DNA from: Actinomycetota bacterium
GTDB taxonomy: Bacteria; Actinomycetota; Actinomycetes; S36-B12; UBA5976
Reading direction: 5' to 3'
Assembly: GCA_016870945.1 (NCBI GenBank)
Contig: VGAH01000033.1
Span: 1 to 9,818 of the forward strand
DNA: 9,818 nucleotides
Below are positions 1 to 7,026 of this stretch, piece by piece; position 1 is the first letter of the stretch, and every line of letters begins with the position of its first letter. The position numbers and the translations under genes were made by a program. Below the pieces are notes generated by a model that saw nothing but the letters and a program-made list of their open reading frames with translations, had not been told where the DNA came from and did not search any database.

Positions 1-922
1 CACAGTGTTCAATCTGCGCTCGATAATCGTCAATACTTCGATTTTCGCAATTCTCGGCGTGGGTGCCACTTTGGTAATCATTACTGCCGGTATCGATTTA
101 TCAGTTGGGGCAGTTCTCGTCTTCAGCAGCGTTATGGCCGCACAAGTTATGGGTTCCCTTGGAGCGTCAGGGTGGGGTACCGCCCTAATTGGCGCTGCAG
201 TTGCAATTGGTAGCGGTTGCGTTTGGGGGTTCATTAACGGTTTCTTGGTTGCCAAAGCCAAGGTTCCAGCGTTTATTGTCACTCTGGGCACCTTGGGCAT
301 GGCCCTTGGGCTTTCGCAAGTTGTAACCGGGGGGATCGACTTAACCGGTGTGCCCCCCGAGCTCATTGACACGGTTGGCTTCGGCAATATTTTCTGGGAA
401 GTACCTACGTTAACTGTTATAGCGGCGATAGTTGTCGTCCTGGGAAGCATCTTGCTGCATAGAACCCGGTTCGGTTTGTTCACCTTCGCCGTCGGCTCAA
501 ATCCTGAGGCCTGTCGAAGAGTTGGCATAAACGTAGATCGACAGCTAATTCTGGTTTACGTAATTGCAGGGGCATGTGCGGGCATAGGCGGAATTTTGAG
601 TCTCGCGTTTTTTCAACAGACCACCATCGGCGGTCAATCGAATACACCCTTGACCGTTATTGCTGGCGTCGTGATTGGTGGTACGAGTCTGTTTGGGGGT
701 ATCGGCTCCATCTTCGGTACGGTCATTGGCTTACTCATCCCGGTAACTCTGCAGTCGGGCTTCATCATCATTGGCGTCCAGTCTTACTGGCAAGGTGTAG
801 TTATAGGGATATTCCTTATCGGTGCTGTTTACATCGACAACGTCCGAAGACAACGGGCACAGAGGGCAGCTTCCAAATCGGTCGAAGAAAGCAAAGCTTC
901 AGGGGTTCTCGACACTACTTAG
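1..922 (+). CDS. Sugar ABC transporter permease, RbsC type (5' end missing)
   Basis: Membrane-spanning subunit of a carbohydrate ABC importer (BPD_transp_2 family), which forms the sugar channel with an ATPase and a binding protein. The frame is open at the window edge, with codons starting at base 2. The GTG at base 5 is probably internal, because RbsC-like proteins carry about 20-35 more N-terminal residues, including a first membrane helix, before the FNLRSIIVN-like segment seen here. Counting from that GTG, the visible hallmarks are GIDLSVG at 29-35, NGFLVAKAKVP at 78-88, and GGTSLFGGIGS at 225-235, the loop that contacts the ATPase; several hydrophobic helices lie between them. The C-terminal tail is charged and cytoplasmic. 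The two permeases further right share the same three motifs, but this gene belongs to a different operon whose other members lie to the left. The substrate cannot be told. Confidence 0.93.
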   Translation, partial: TVFNLRSIIVNTSIFAILGVGATLVIITAGIDLSVGAVLVFSSVMAAQVMGSLGASGWGTALIGAAVAIGSGCVWGFINGFLVAKAKVPAFIVTLGTLGMALGLSQVVTGGIDLTGVPPELIDTVGFGNIFWEVPTLTVIAAIVVVLGSILLHRTRFGLFTFAVGSNPEACRRVGINVDRQLILVYVIAGACAGIGGILSLAFFQQTTIGGQSNTPLTVIAGVVIGGTSLFGGIGSIFGTVIGLLIPVTLQSGFIIIGVQSYWQGVVIGIFLIGAVYIDNVRRQRAQRAASKSVEESKASGVLDTT

Positions 923-978
923 CGCAATCTAGGTTGTAAGAGTCGAGAATCCCTGTAGTAGGATCGTTACGCGGCAGT

Positions 979-1015
979 CAGTGGCGTGGGCGGCCATAAC
1001 GCCGCCCACGCACTG
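979..1015. terminator. Long GC-rich hairpin between convergent genes
   Basis: Bases 985-994 and 1001-1010 pair perfectly over 10 bp, with a 6-base loop. A single bulged G (984) then separates this stem from a further 5 bp (979-983 with 1011-1015). It lies 56 bases past the stop of the left permease and just beyond the end of the convergent lipoprotein gene, so it may stop transcription from either side. No U-run follows on either strand, so intrinsic termination is inferred from position and stem strength only. Confidence 0.5.
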
Positions 1016-1019
1016 CTAT

Positions 1020-1052
1020 CGAAAATCAACCTCCCTTAAAGAGAGGTTTTCG
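1020..1052 (-). terminator. Probable terminator of the solute-binding lipoprotein gene
   Basis: Read on the minus strand directly after the stop codon at 1055, six bases (1048-1043) pair with 1033-1028 around a 9-base loop, and the RNA then continues as GAUUUU. Flanking A and T bases can add four outer pairs (1020-1023 with 1049-1052) across a bulge. A modest stem plus a short U tract immediately after the gene fits a weak intrinsic terminator, perhaps helped by the GC-rich hairpin that follows. Confidence 0.5.
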
Positions 1053-1054
1053 AC

Positions 1055-1978
1055 TTACTCCTCTAGGTCTAGCAGCAGACCTGTTTCAGCCTCTTCGCCT
1101 TCGCGCAACAAAACTGGTGCGCCAGCGACGTCTGCCAACCACTGCTGTTGAACACCGTCGAGAGTTCCGTCAGCTCTTAGGTCTTCAACCACGGCGCTTA
1201 CGCACTTGGTCAAATCCGAACCCTTGTCGAGCACCAGACCGAACTGCTCAGTTACCTGTTCGGTTGGGAACTGCCCCACGATCACGCCGTCATCAAGTTC
1301 AGCTGCCGTGATGTAAAAGGCGGTCGGTAAGTCCACTACCAAACCGTCAATTTGGCCGTTTGCTAGTGCTTGCTTGGCCACATCGTTGTTGTCGAACACG
1401 GCCGGCTCGGTTGTGGGAGCGATGACTTCGACAATGGTGTCATAAGAAGTCGTACCAACTGCTGCGCCTAACTTCGCACCCTGAAGTTCAGCGATAGTGG
1501 TTGCCCCCTCAATTGGTGAGCCGGCGATGGTGATCAACGCTTGGTTTACGTCGTAGTAACCCGGGCTGAAATCAACAGCGTCTTTGCGTTCGTCAGTAAT
1601 CGAGACCTGGTTGATCGCAAAGTCAAATGGCTTTTCACCCGGCGTGATCAAACTGTTAAACGAGGCCACAACCCACTTCACCTCGTCCGAGTTAAAGCCC
1701 AGTCGGTCTGCCACGGTGTAGGCAACAGCTGACTCAAAGCCCTGGCCGTTGACGGGGTCGTCGTTCTTAAACCACGGTTCATAAGCTGGCGAATCGGTGC
1801 CGATGGTCAAGAAGCCGGCCTCCATAACGGGCAGATTCGCTTTGGTGCACGGGTCGTCCGAAACTGCTACTTCAGCCTCAGCCGCTGCGTCGGCATCAGT
1901 TGAACCCCCACCGCCGCAACCAGCCAAACCCAGCAGACCGAAAACCGCTACTACGGCCAAACTCTTCGTCGATCTCAA
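1055..1978 (-). CDS. Lone polar-amino-acid-type ABC solute-binding lipoprotein (SBP family 3)
   Basis: Extracellular binding protein of the SBP_bac_3 class (amino acid receptors of ABC importers). A TTG at 1978 is chosen as the start. It gives 307 residues beginning with a short positive segment (RSTK), a hydrophobic stretch, and the lipobox LAGC at 18-21, so Cys21 would be lipidated. A G-run 8 bases upstream (1987-1992) may serve as ribosome binding site. An ATG at 2110 would add 44 residues with no signal-peptide character in front of this signal and is rejected. Family hallmarks are GTDSPAYEPWF at 60-70 and a segment around 127-142 (ITDERKDAVDFSPGYY), whose Arg usually contacts the ligand carboxylate, and Asp216 in VVDLP. 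Cys44 and Cys259 could form a disulfide. No amino acid permease or ATPase gene adjoins it, so it may use a transporter encoded elsewhere. Ligand unknown. Confidence 0.88.
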   Translation of the reverse strand: MRSTKSLAVVAVFGLLGLAGCGGGGSTDADAAAEAEVAVSDDPCTKANLPVMEAGFLTIGTDSPAYEPWFKNDDPVNGQGFESAVAYTVADRLGFNSDEVKWVVASFNSLITPGEKPFDFAINQVSITDERKDAVDFSPGYYDVNQALITIAGSPIEGATTIAELQGAKLGAAVGTTSYDTIVEVIAPTTEPAVFDNNDVAKQALANGQIDGLVVDLPTAFYITAAELDDGVIVGQFPTEQVTEQFGLVLDKGSDLTKCVSAVVEDLRADGTLDGVQQQWLADVAGAPVLLREGEEAETGLLLDLEE

Positions 1979-2177
1979 CCTAGTTACCCCCCGGTAGCCA
2001 TGAAAAAATGAACTGAATGGCCTGATATTACTTGCGTACGCTGGTAGCTGGCCTCGCAAGACATCCGTCGAGAAGCGGCCGACCTCACCGACTCCCTCTG
2101 GCACCTCCAATTTGCCCCAGTTAACCTTCGCCTCTAGGGCGCACCCGGCGGCGGCCGAGCCCTAACCCCTACAAAAG
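1979..2177. other. Divergent intergenic region between the binding protein gene and the rha transporter
   Basis: This 199-base gap should hold the promoters of both the leftward lipoprotein gene and the rightward transporter operon. On the minus strand TAATAT (2030-2025) is a good -10 box about 47 bases before the TTG start, but no convincing -35 lies 16-18 bases upstream. On the plus strand TTGCCC (2112-2117) and TAGGGC (2135-2140) are 17 bases apart; the second lacks the final T, so this is only suggestive. Bases 2138-2162 are distinctly GC-rich. No long inverted repeat that would make a clear operator was seen, and no further gene is supported. Confidence 0.45.
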
Positions 2178-3713
2178 TGAGGCTGATTGGCAGCGGGCAA
2201 AGCTAGTGGCGAGATCTTGCTCGTTCGAAATGCCAACAAGCGATTCGGCGGTGTTCAAGCTCTTAAAGACGCGAAGTTGACACTGCGTGACGGCGAGATT
2301 CACGCCTTGCTTGGCGAAAATGGCGCCGGTAAATCGACATTGGTAAAAGTTCTAGCCGGCGTTCACCGACTTGATTCAGGGACTGTCGAATTGAATGGCA
2401 AGCCATTCATTCAAGGCTCGCCTCGCGCTGCTATGGAACAGGGCATAACCGTTATTTACCAAGAGCCATCGTTGTTCCCGGATTTATCGCTTGCTGAGAA
2501 TGTCTTCATAAGTCGTCTACCGCGAAAAGGTGTTGCCATCACCTGGGCTCAAACACGTGACGAAACCAAGAAGTTGTTCGATGAACTTGGTGTAGACCTA
2601 AACCCAGAAAGACTTGCTCGAGGCCTTTCAATTGCAGACCAGCAGGTCGTTGAAATCGCCAAAGCCCTGTCATTAGACGCCAGCGTAATTTTGATGGACG
2701 AGCCAACGGCCGCCCTGACGTCTTCTGAGGTTGCTCGACTGATGTCGGTTATGCGCAAATTGGCCGAGCGCGGCAAATGCGTTGTTTTCGTGAGTCACCG
2801 CCTCGATGAGGTTTTTGCGGTTTGTAGTGAAGTAACCGTGATGCGTGATGGCGAGACTGTCGCCGAAAGCCCGATTGACAAAACTTCAATTTCAGAAGTC
2901 ATCAAATGGATGGTCGGTCGCGAACTAAAAGAAATGTTCCCCAAAGTCGATGCCAAAGTAGGGGCTACTGCCCTAGAAGTTAAATCACTTAACAGTGCTT
3001 CTGAATTCAAAGATGTCTCGCTACACGTAAAGAAGGGCGAGATCGTCGCCCTGGCTGGTCTCGTTGGCAGTGGCCGATCAGAAGTAGCCCGGGCCATTTT
3101 CGGGGTAGACCCCTACGACTCGGGCGAGGTGATCTTGAATGGGCAGAAGCTCCCGCCTAAGCGGCCGAAGACCTCGGTGGCTCGGGGCTTAGCGCTGGTA
3201 CCCGAAGATCGACGCCAACAAGGTTTGTTCATGATTTCGTCAGTTGCACGCAACGTCGCAATGGAAATGTTGAACCGTCTCTCAAAGCTCGGATTCATTA
3301 CAAATAAGCAAGAAATCAATCTCACCCAGAAATGGCAAGAGAAACTACAAATCAAATATTCAGACCCTCGCGCGCCAGTCGAAAGCCTCTCAGGCGGTAA
3401 CCAACAAAAAAGTGTGTTAGCTAAGTGGCTCGCCACCGACCCCGACGTTCTAATCGTTGATGAACCGACCCGTGGTATCGATGTCGCGACCAAAGCAGAA
3501 GTCCACAGACTGCTAAGCCAATCTGCGGCTGACGGTAAGGCTGTGCTCATGATCTCGTCCGAGTTGCCAGAAGTACTCGGGATGGCTGACCGCATTTACG
3601 TCATGCACGAGGGCCGCCTCACAGCTGAAATGGCTCGTAATGAGGCCACACAAGAAAAGATCATGTTTGCAGCGACCGGCGAAAAGGTCGCTGTCGCGGG
3701 TAAGAAGCGCTGA
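2178..3713 (+). CDS. rhaT: Rhamnose-type sugar ABC importer, double ATP-binding subunit
   Basis: Cytoplasmic ATPase that powers the importer encoded by the next three genes. It is a two-domain protein of 511 residues, the usual RbsA/RhaT size. Domain 1 has Walker A GENGAGKST at 46-54, Q-loop YQEP near 94, the degenerate signature LSIADQQ at 150-156, Walker B VILMDEP at 170-176 and the switch His at 207. Domain 2 has the altered Walker A GLVGSGRSE at 294-302, a normal LSGGNQQ at 404-410, Walker B LIVDEP at 425-430 and SSEL in place of a switch His; such asymmetry is normal in sugar importers. The start is uncertain: GTG at 2178 is preferred over the in-frame ATT at 2187, but no Shine-Dalgarno sequence precedes it. 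TTG at 2217 is a shorter alternative, just before the LLVRNANKRFGG strand. The stop overlaps the next start by one base. Assignment to rhamnose is by context; sequence alone says sugar/AI-2 class. Confidence 0.93.
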
Positions 3714-4759
3714 TGTCAGGGCCAACTGTTCCGGCGCCGACCACGACAACCGCAGGTCGTGCTCGCAAATTGATCAATGGCCGTATCGCAAGCTTGTTCT
3801 TGATTCTGGCTTTAGCAATCGGCATCACTGCGGCAGTAAACCCGCGGTTCCTAGGCGGGTCGGGGCTCACCGACCTGCTCATCGGTTCGGCGGTCATCGG
3901 AATCTTGGCCGTCGGCCTAACGCCAGTGGTAATCGCGCGCCACATTGACTTATCAATCGCTTCGACAACGGGGCTCTCTGCCTACGTCACGTTGTCGATC
4001 GTGGTTCCAAATGGCTGGGGTTTGTGGCAATCATTCGCCATCGGTGCCGGCATCGGTCTCTTAGTTGGCACAGTCAACGGCCTTCTGGTCGCGGGCTTAA
4101 ACATCCCGAGCTTGGTGGTCACCTTGGGCACCTTGTCGATCGTTAGAGGAATCCTCTATTTCTATTCAGATGCCGGGCGCTTCACTCCAGATGTGATACC
4201 GCCATCGCTTATCGCCATGGGACTCGACACCATTTTGGACATTCCCATCATCTTCTGGATCACTCTGGGGTTTGCACTTTTTGCCGCCTGGTGGATGCGT
4301 TACACACCCGTTGGTCGCGATCTCTACGCGATCGGGAGCAACCCCCCAGCAGCACAGCTCGTTGGCATCAACATTTTTCAAAGGACATTGCTGGCATTCA
4401 TGTGGTCAGGTCTAATGGCAGGAATCGCAGGTGTGCTCTACATCGGCCAGTTCGCTTTCGTAGATGCTTCGGCTTTCATAAATCAAGAGCTCGCTGTGGT
4501 CACCGCGGTGGTGGTCGGTGGAGTGAACATCTTCGGTGGGTCAGGAACCATCATCGGCGCATTACTTGGGGCATTGCTGATTCGCGTAATTGCAGGCGGC
4601 CTGGTGGCTGTTGGCGTTGACCCCTTCTGGCAGCAAGCGGTAAATGGTGTCTTGCTGATCACCGCAATCGGTTTGGATCGAATCCTCGCCCTGCGCAGCC
4701 AAGCCAAGATTCAGCGCATCCGCGAAGATCGCGTCGAAGAACAGTCGTGGCGCGAATGA
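3713..4759 (+). CDS. rhaP: Rhamnose-type ABC importer, permease 1
   Basis: Inner-membrane channel subunit of the BPD_transp_2 family, 348 residues, a typical length. A polar N-terminal stretch of about 25 residues precedes a series of hydrophobic helices. The family motifs are RHIDLSIAS at 76-84, NGLLVAGLNIPS at 122-133 and GGVNIFGGSGT at 269-279, the last being the ATPase-coupling region; a charged cytoplasmic tail follows. The ATG overlaps the stop of the ATPase gene (TGATG), which suggests translational coupling, and no strong ribosome binding site is present. With the next gene it should form a heterodimeric pore, as in the rhizobial RhaTPQS and enteric LsrACDB layouts. The order P then Q is assumed by position; sequence alone does not distinguish the two names. 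Confidence 0.92.
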   Translation: MSGPTVPAPTTTTAGRARKLINGRIASLFLILALAIGITAAVNPRFLGGSGLTDLLIGSAVIGILAVGLTPVVIARHIDLSIASTTGLSAYVTLSIVVPNGWGLWQSFAIGAGIGLLVGTVNGLLVAGLNIPSLVVTLGTLSIVRGILYFYSDAGRFTPDVIPPSLIAMGLDTILDIPIIFWITLGFALFAAWWMRYTPVGRDLYAIGSNPPAAQLVGINIFQRTLLAFMWSGLMAGIAGVLYIGQFAFVDASAFINQELAVVTAVVVGGVNIFGGSGTIIGALLGALLIRVIAGGLVAVGVDPFWQQAVNGVLLITAIGLDRILALRSQAKIQRIREDRVEEQSWRE

Positions 4760-5823
4760 CGGGGCTTTTGATGAGGGGTGCAGACAAGCCAAAATCGGTG
4801 AGACGTTTCACCTGGGACGTCACCATCTATTTGATCTTGGCTGCCGTTTTGTTGGTCGGCTTCGCAATCAACCCCGAATTCGGCACCGCGTTCAACTTCT
4901 CGGCGATTCTGGCGAACATGGGCGAAATCATGTTGATTGCAATGCCAATGACTTTGCTCATCATCTCTGGCGAAATTGATCTATCTGTCGCCTCGATAGT
5001 CGGGCTTAGTGGTGTCGTCTTCGGCTACACCTACTACTTCGGTGGGGTGCCAATCGCGGTTGCGGCTGCTCTTGGCATCTTGACTGGCGCACTCTGCGGG
5101 GCCCTAAACGGTTTTCTGGTGGCGAAGTTAGCGTTGGGTTCACTGGCAGTGACGATTGCGACTTTGGCCTTGTTTAGAGGCTTCGCCACGGCCATCTTGG
5201 GTAACGAATCCGTGGCTGAGTACCCCGAAGCGTGGACTAACTTCGGTTACGACACCATCGGCACTTCGTTCATACCGAGAACATTCCCGCTGATCGTCAC
5301 CTTCATATTACTGTTTGCAGTTCTTGCGCACTTGACGTCGTTTGGCAGGCGTGTTTACGGTATCGGCCAAAACGTCGAAGCTGCTCGGTTTGCGGCGATT
5401 TCAGTTACGACTTACAAATGGATCCTCTTCATTCTCACCGGAACAATGTCAGGTGTCGCTGGCATCGTCTACACGCTTCGTTTCTCGACTGCCCAGTGGG
5501 ACAACGCAATCGGCTTAGAGCTAGCTGTGATCTCGGTCGTGCTGCTTGGTGGGGTCAGCATCTTCGGTGGCATTGGCAGCATCTGGGGTGTAGTCGGTGC
5601 TGCGCTGCTGTTTGGAACCCTAGAAGCACTCTTTAACCTGCAAGGCATCTCGCCCAACGTCTTCACCGTGGTCACCGGTGTGCTGCTCATCTCGGCGGTA
5701 GTAATCCCTGTAGCACTCCGGCGACTTAATCAGGCCCGAGAATTTCGAGAAGGGGCCAAAACTAGAATCCCAGTCGATTCATCTACTGGGTCAAGACCAA
5801 AAGAACCATCCGGAGGTTCCTAG
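4756..5823 (+). CDS. rhaQ: Rhamnose-type ABC importer, permease 2
   Basis: Second membrane subunit of the importer, again BPD_transp_2, 355 residues. GEIDLSVAS at 72-80, NGFLVAKLALGS at 118-129 and GGVSIFGGIGS at 265-275 mirror the same sites in the preceding permease, so the pair looks like an ancient duplication. ATG at 4756 is chosen because it makes the classic ATGA overlap with the previous stop. A GTG at 4747 (three residues longer) and an ATG at 4771, which has a GGGG stretch just upstream, are both possible. The C-terminus ends in a hydrophilic tail rich in Ser, Pro and Gly. A gap of 69 bases to the binding protein gene is the only real spacer inside the operon. Confidence 0.91.
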   Translation: MTGLLMRGADKPKSVRRFTWDVTIYLILAAVLLVGFAINPEFGTAFNFSAILANMGEIMLIAMPMTLLIISGEIDLSVASIVGLSGVVFGYTYYFGGVPIAVAAALGILTGALCGALNGFLVAKLALGSLAVTIATLALFRGFATAILGNESVAEYPEAWTNFGYDTIGTSFIPRTFPLIVTFILLFAVLAHLTSFGRRVYGIGQNVEAARFAAISVTTYKWILFILTGTMSGVAGIVYTLRFSTAQWDNAIGLELAVISVVLLGGVSIFGGIGSIWGVVGAALLFGTLEALFNLQGISPNVFTVVTGVLLISAVVIPVALRRLNQAREFREGAKTRIPVDSSTGSRPKEPSGGS

Positions 5824-5848
5824 GTCAACAGGTGAGAAATCACTTGCC

Positions 5849-5876
5849 GACGCCAACCCAAATTGGGCTGACGTCA
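5849..5876. promoter_or_regulatory. Dyad-rich spacer ahead of the binding protein gene
   Basis: Two small palindromes sit side by side: CCCAAATTGGG (5857-5867) and TGACGTCA (5869-5876), and GACG at 5849-5852 mirrors CGTC at 5872-5875. They may be an operator or a weak mRNA structure that adjusts expression of the following gene relative to the permeases. Perfect palindromes of this size are expected by chance several times in 10 kb, so support is slight. Confidence 0.2.
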
Positions 5877-5881
5877 TCATG

Positions 5882-5886
5882 GGAGG
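5882..5886 (+). promoter_or_regulatory. Strong ribosome binding site of rhaS
   Basis: GGAGG lies 6 bases before the ATG at 5893 and is the best Shine-Dalgarno match seen in the window. It also decides the start: the nearer ATG at 5889 is in a frame that stops after four codons. A strong site here fits the need for more binding protein than permease. Confidence 0.85.
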
Positions 5887-5892
5887 AAATGA

Positions 5893-6945
5893 ATGATCGC
5901 TAGAAAGCTGACGAGAACCCTCGTCGCGGGTGCAGCTGCAGCCGCCATGTTGGTTCTTCCGCTAGCTGGTGCATCAAACGCCCAAAGCTACGAACCAAAC
6001 ATGAAGATCGCGATGATTCCGAAACTTGGAAACATCGGCTACTTCAAGGTGGCTTGGACTGGTGCACAGAAAGCTTGTAAAGAGCTAAAGTACGAATGCA
6101 AGTACCTAGGTCCGAACGAAATCACTGCTGCTGCTCAGGTCAAGTTGATCAACTCGGCCGTTCAGCAGGGGTATGACGCCGTCTTGGTTGCAGCTAACGA
6201 CAAAGACGCGCTCGTGCCGGCCTTGAAGAACGCGATGAAGCGTGGCGTCGTCGTCGTGACGTGGGACTCCGACGTTTCGTCGGCTGGTCGCCAGCTCTTC
6301 GTAAACCAGGCCTCATCGCAGGGCATTGCCGAGGGTCTTTTGGCAAGCACCTACGAGTTGATGGGAGGCAAGGGCGACTTCGCCATCTTGTCAACCACCC
6401 CTGACGCGTCGAACCAGAACGTTTGGATCGACTTCATGAAGCAGGGCTTGGCCAGCAACCCGAAGTACAAGGACATGAAGCTCGTCACCACCGTTTACGG
6501 CGATGACTTGCCAGACAAGTCCACCACCGAGACCCAGGGTCTTCTTCAGAAGAACCCAACCGTCAAGGTGATCGTTGCCCCGACTTCAGTCGGCATCGTT
6601 GCCGCTGCGAAGTTCGTGAGCAGCCGTCCGGAATACAAGGGCAAGGTCAAAGTGACCGGTCTTGGTCTTCCGAACGACATGAGGACGTACGTAACAGATG
6701 GTTCAGGCGCGCAGGCAGCCCTATGGGATGTGCCAGCACTGGGCTATCTCTCGGTGTACGCCGCAGCTGACATCAAAGCTGGCCTCGTGCCTCTCAAGAA
6801 CAACAAGGCCGTAGTCGGCTCAACTGTTCCCGGTGGTGCACTAGGTGACAAGCGCAAGGTGATCAAGGGTGCTCTTGGCCCCGAGGTCGTTCTTGGCCCA
6901 GCCTTGGTGTTCACTGAGAAGAACATCAGTCAGTACAAGTTCTAA
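5893..6945 (+). CDS. rhaS: Rhamnose/AI-2-class sugar-binding protein of the ABC importer
   Basis: Extracytoplasmic receptor (Peripla_BP_4 fold) that should deliver the sugar to RhaPQT; 350 residues. The N-terminus MIARKLTRTL, a long Ala/Leu core and SNA at 28-30 make a type I signal peptide with cleavage predicted after Ala30. No lipobox Cys is seen. The mature part starts with KIAMIPKLGNIGYF; ANDKDALVPALKNAM, TWDSDV and GLGLPNDMR are characteristic of the RhaS/LsrB group, where the Asp residues and aromatic side chains line the sugar pocket. Codon choice in the second half looks more uniform (many AAG, GTC, CTT) than in neighbouring genes, as expected for a highly expressed protein. It is the last gene of the operon and is followed by a terminator. 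LsrB (autoinducer-2) is the closest alternative by sequence class; rhamnose is favoured because a rhamnose isomerase gene lies nearby. Confidence 0.9.
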   Translation: MIARKLTRTLVAGAAAAAMLVLPLAGASNAQSYEPNMKIAMIPKLGNIGYFKVAWTGAQKACKELKYECKYLGPNEITAAAQVKLINSAVQQGYDAVLVAANDKDALVPALKNAMKRGVVVVTWDSDVSSAGRQLFVNQASSQGIAEGLLASTYELMGGKGDFAILSTTPDASNQNVWIDFMKQGLASNPKYKDMKLVTTVYGDDLPDKSTTETQGLLQKNPTVKVIVAPTSVGIVAAAKFVSSRPEYKGKVKVTGLGLPNDMRTYVTDGSGAQAALWDVPALGYLSVYAAADIKAGLVPLKNNKAVVGSTVPGGALGDKRKVIKGALGPEVVLGPALVFTEKNISQYKF

Positions 6946-6957
6946 GAGTCCCTAGCT

Positions 6958-6985
6958 CTTAGCGTCGCTAAAAGCGACACCTAAG
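6958..6985 (+). repeat. First hairpin in the rhaS 3' untranslated region
   Basis: Bases 6964-6969 pair with 6973-6978 around an AAA loop, and after a small unpaired step 6958-6962 pair with 6981-6985. No U tract follows; instead the stem abuts the next, stronger hairpin. It may protect the abundant binding protein mRNA from 3' decay or back up the terminator. Confidence 0.55.
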
Positions 6986-7025
6986 AAGGGCGGTCTTGCG
7001 AAAGCAGGGCCGCCCTTCGCTATTT
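6986..7025 (+). terminator. Rho-independent terminator of the rha transporter operon
   Basis: A 14-bp stem (6986-6999 with 7004-7017, including two G-U pairs) is capped by a GAAA tetraloop and followed by a U-rich stretch (UAUUUAUU at 7021-7028, after CGC). It lies about 40 bases beyond the rhaS stop and, together with the hairpin just before it, should end transcription before the convergent kinase gene. On the minus strand no U tract follows, so it is directional. Confidence 0.85.
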
Positions 7026-7026
7026 A

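Noticed and set aside
574..939. Open frame of 121 codons on the + strand inside the first permease gene
   Set aside because: It lies wholly in another frame of a clearly coding permease and has a basic, low-hydrophobicity product typical of a shadow frame.
1979..2110. N-terminal extension of the binding lipoprotein from an ATG at 2110
   Set aside because: The 44 added residues have no signal-peptide or family character and would bury the lipoprotein signal, which starts at the TTG at 1978.
3113..3595. Open frame of 160 codons on the - strand inside the ATPase gene
   Set aside because: It is antisense to the conserved second ATPase domain, Ser/Arg-rich and without recognisable motifs.
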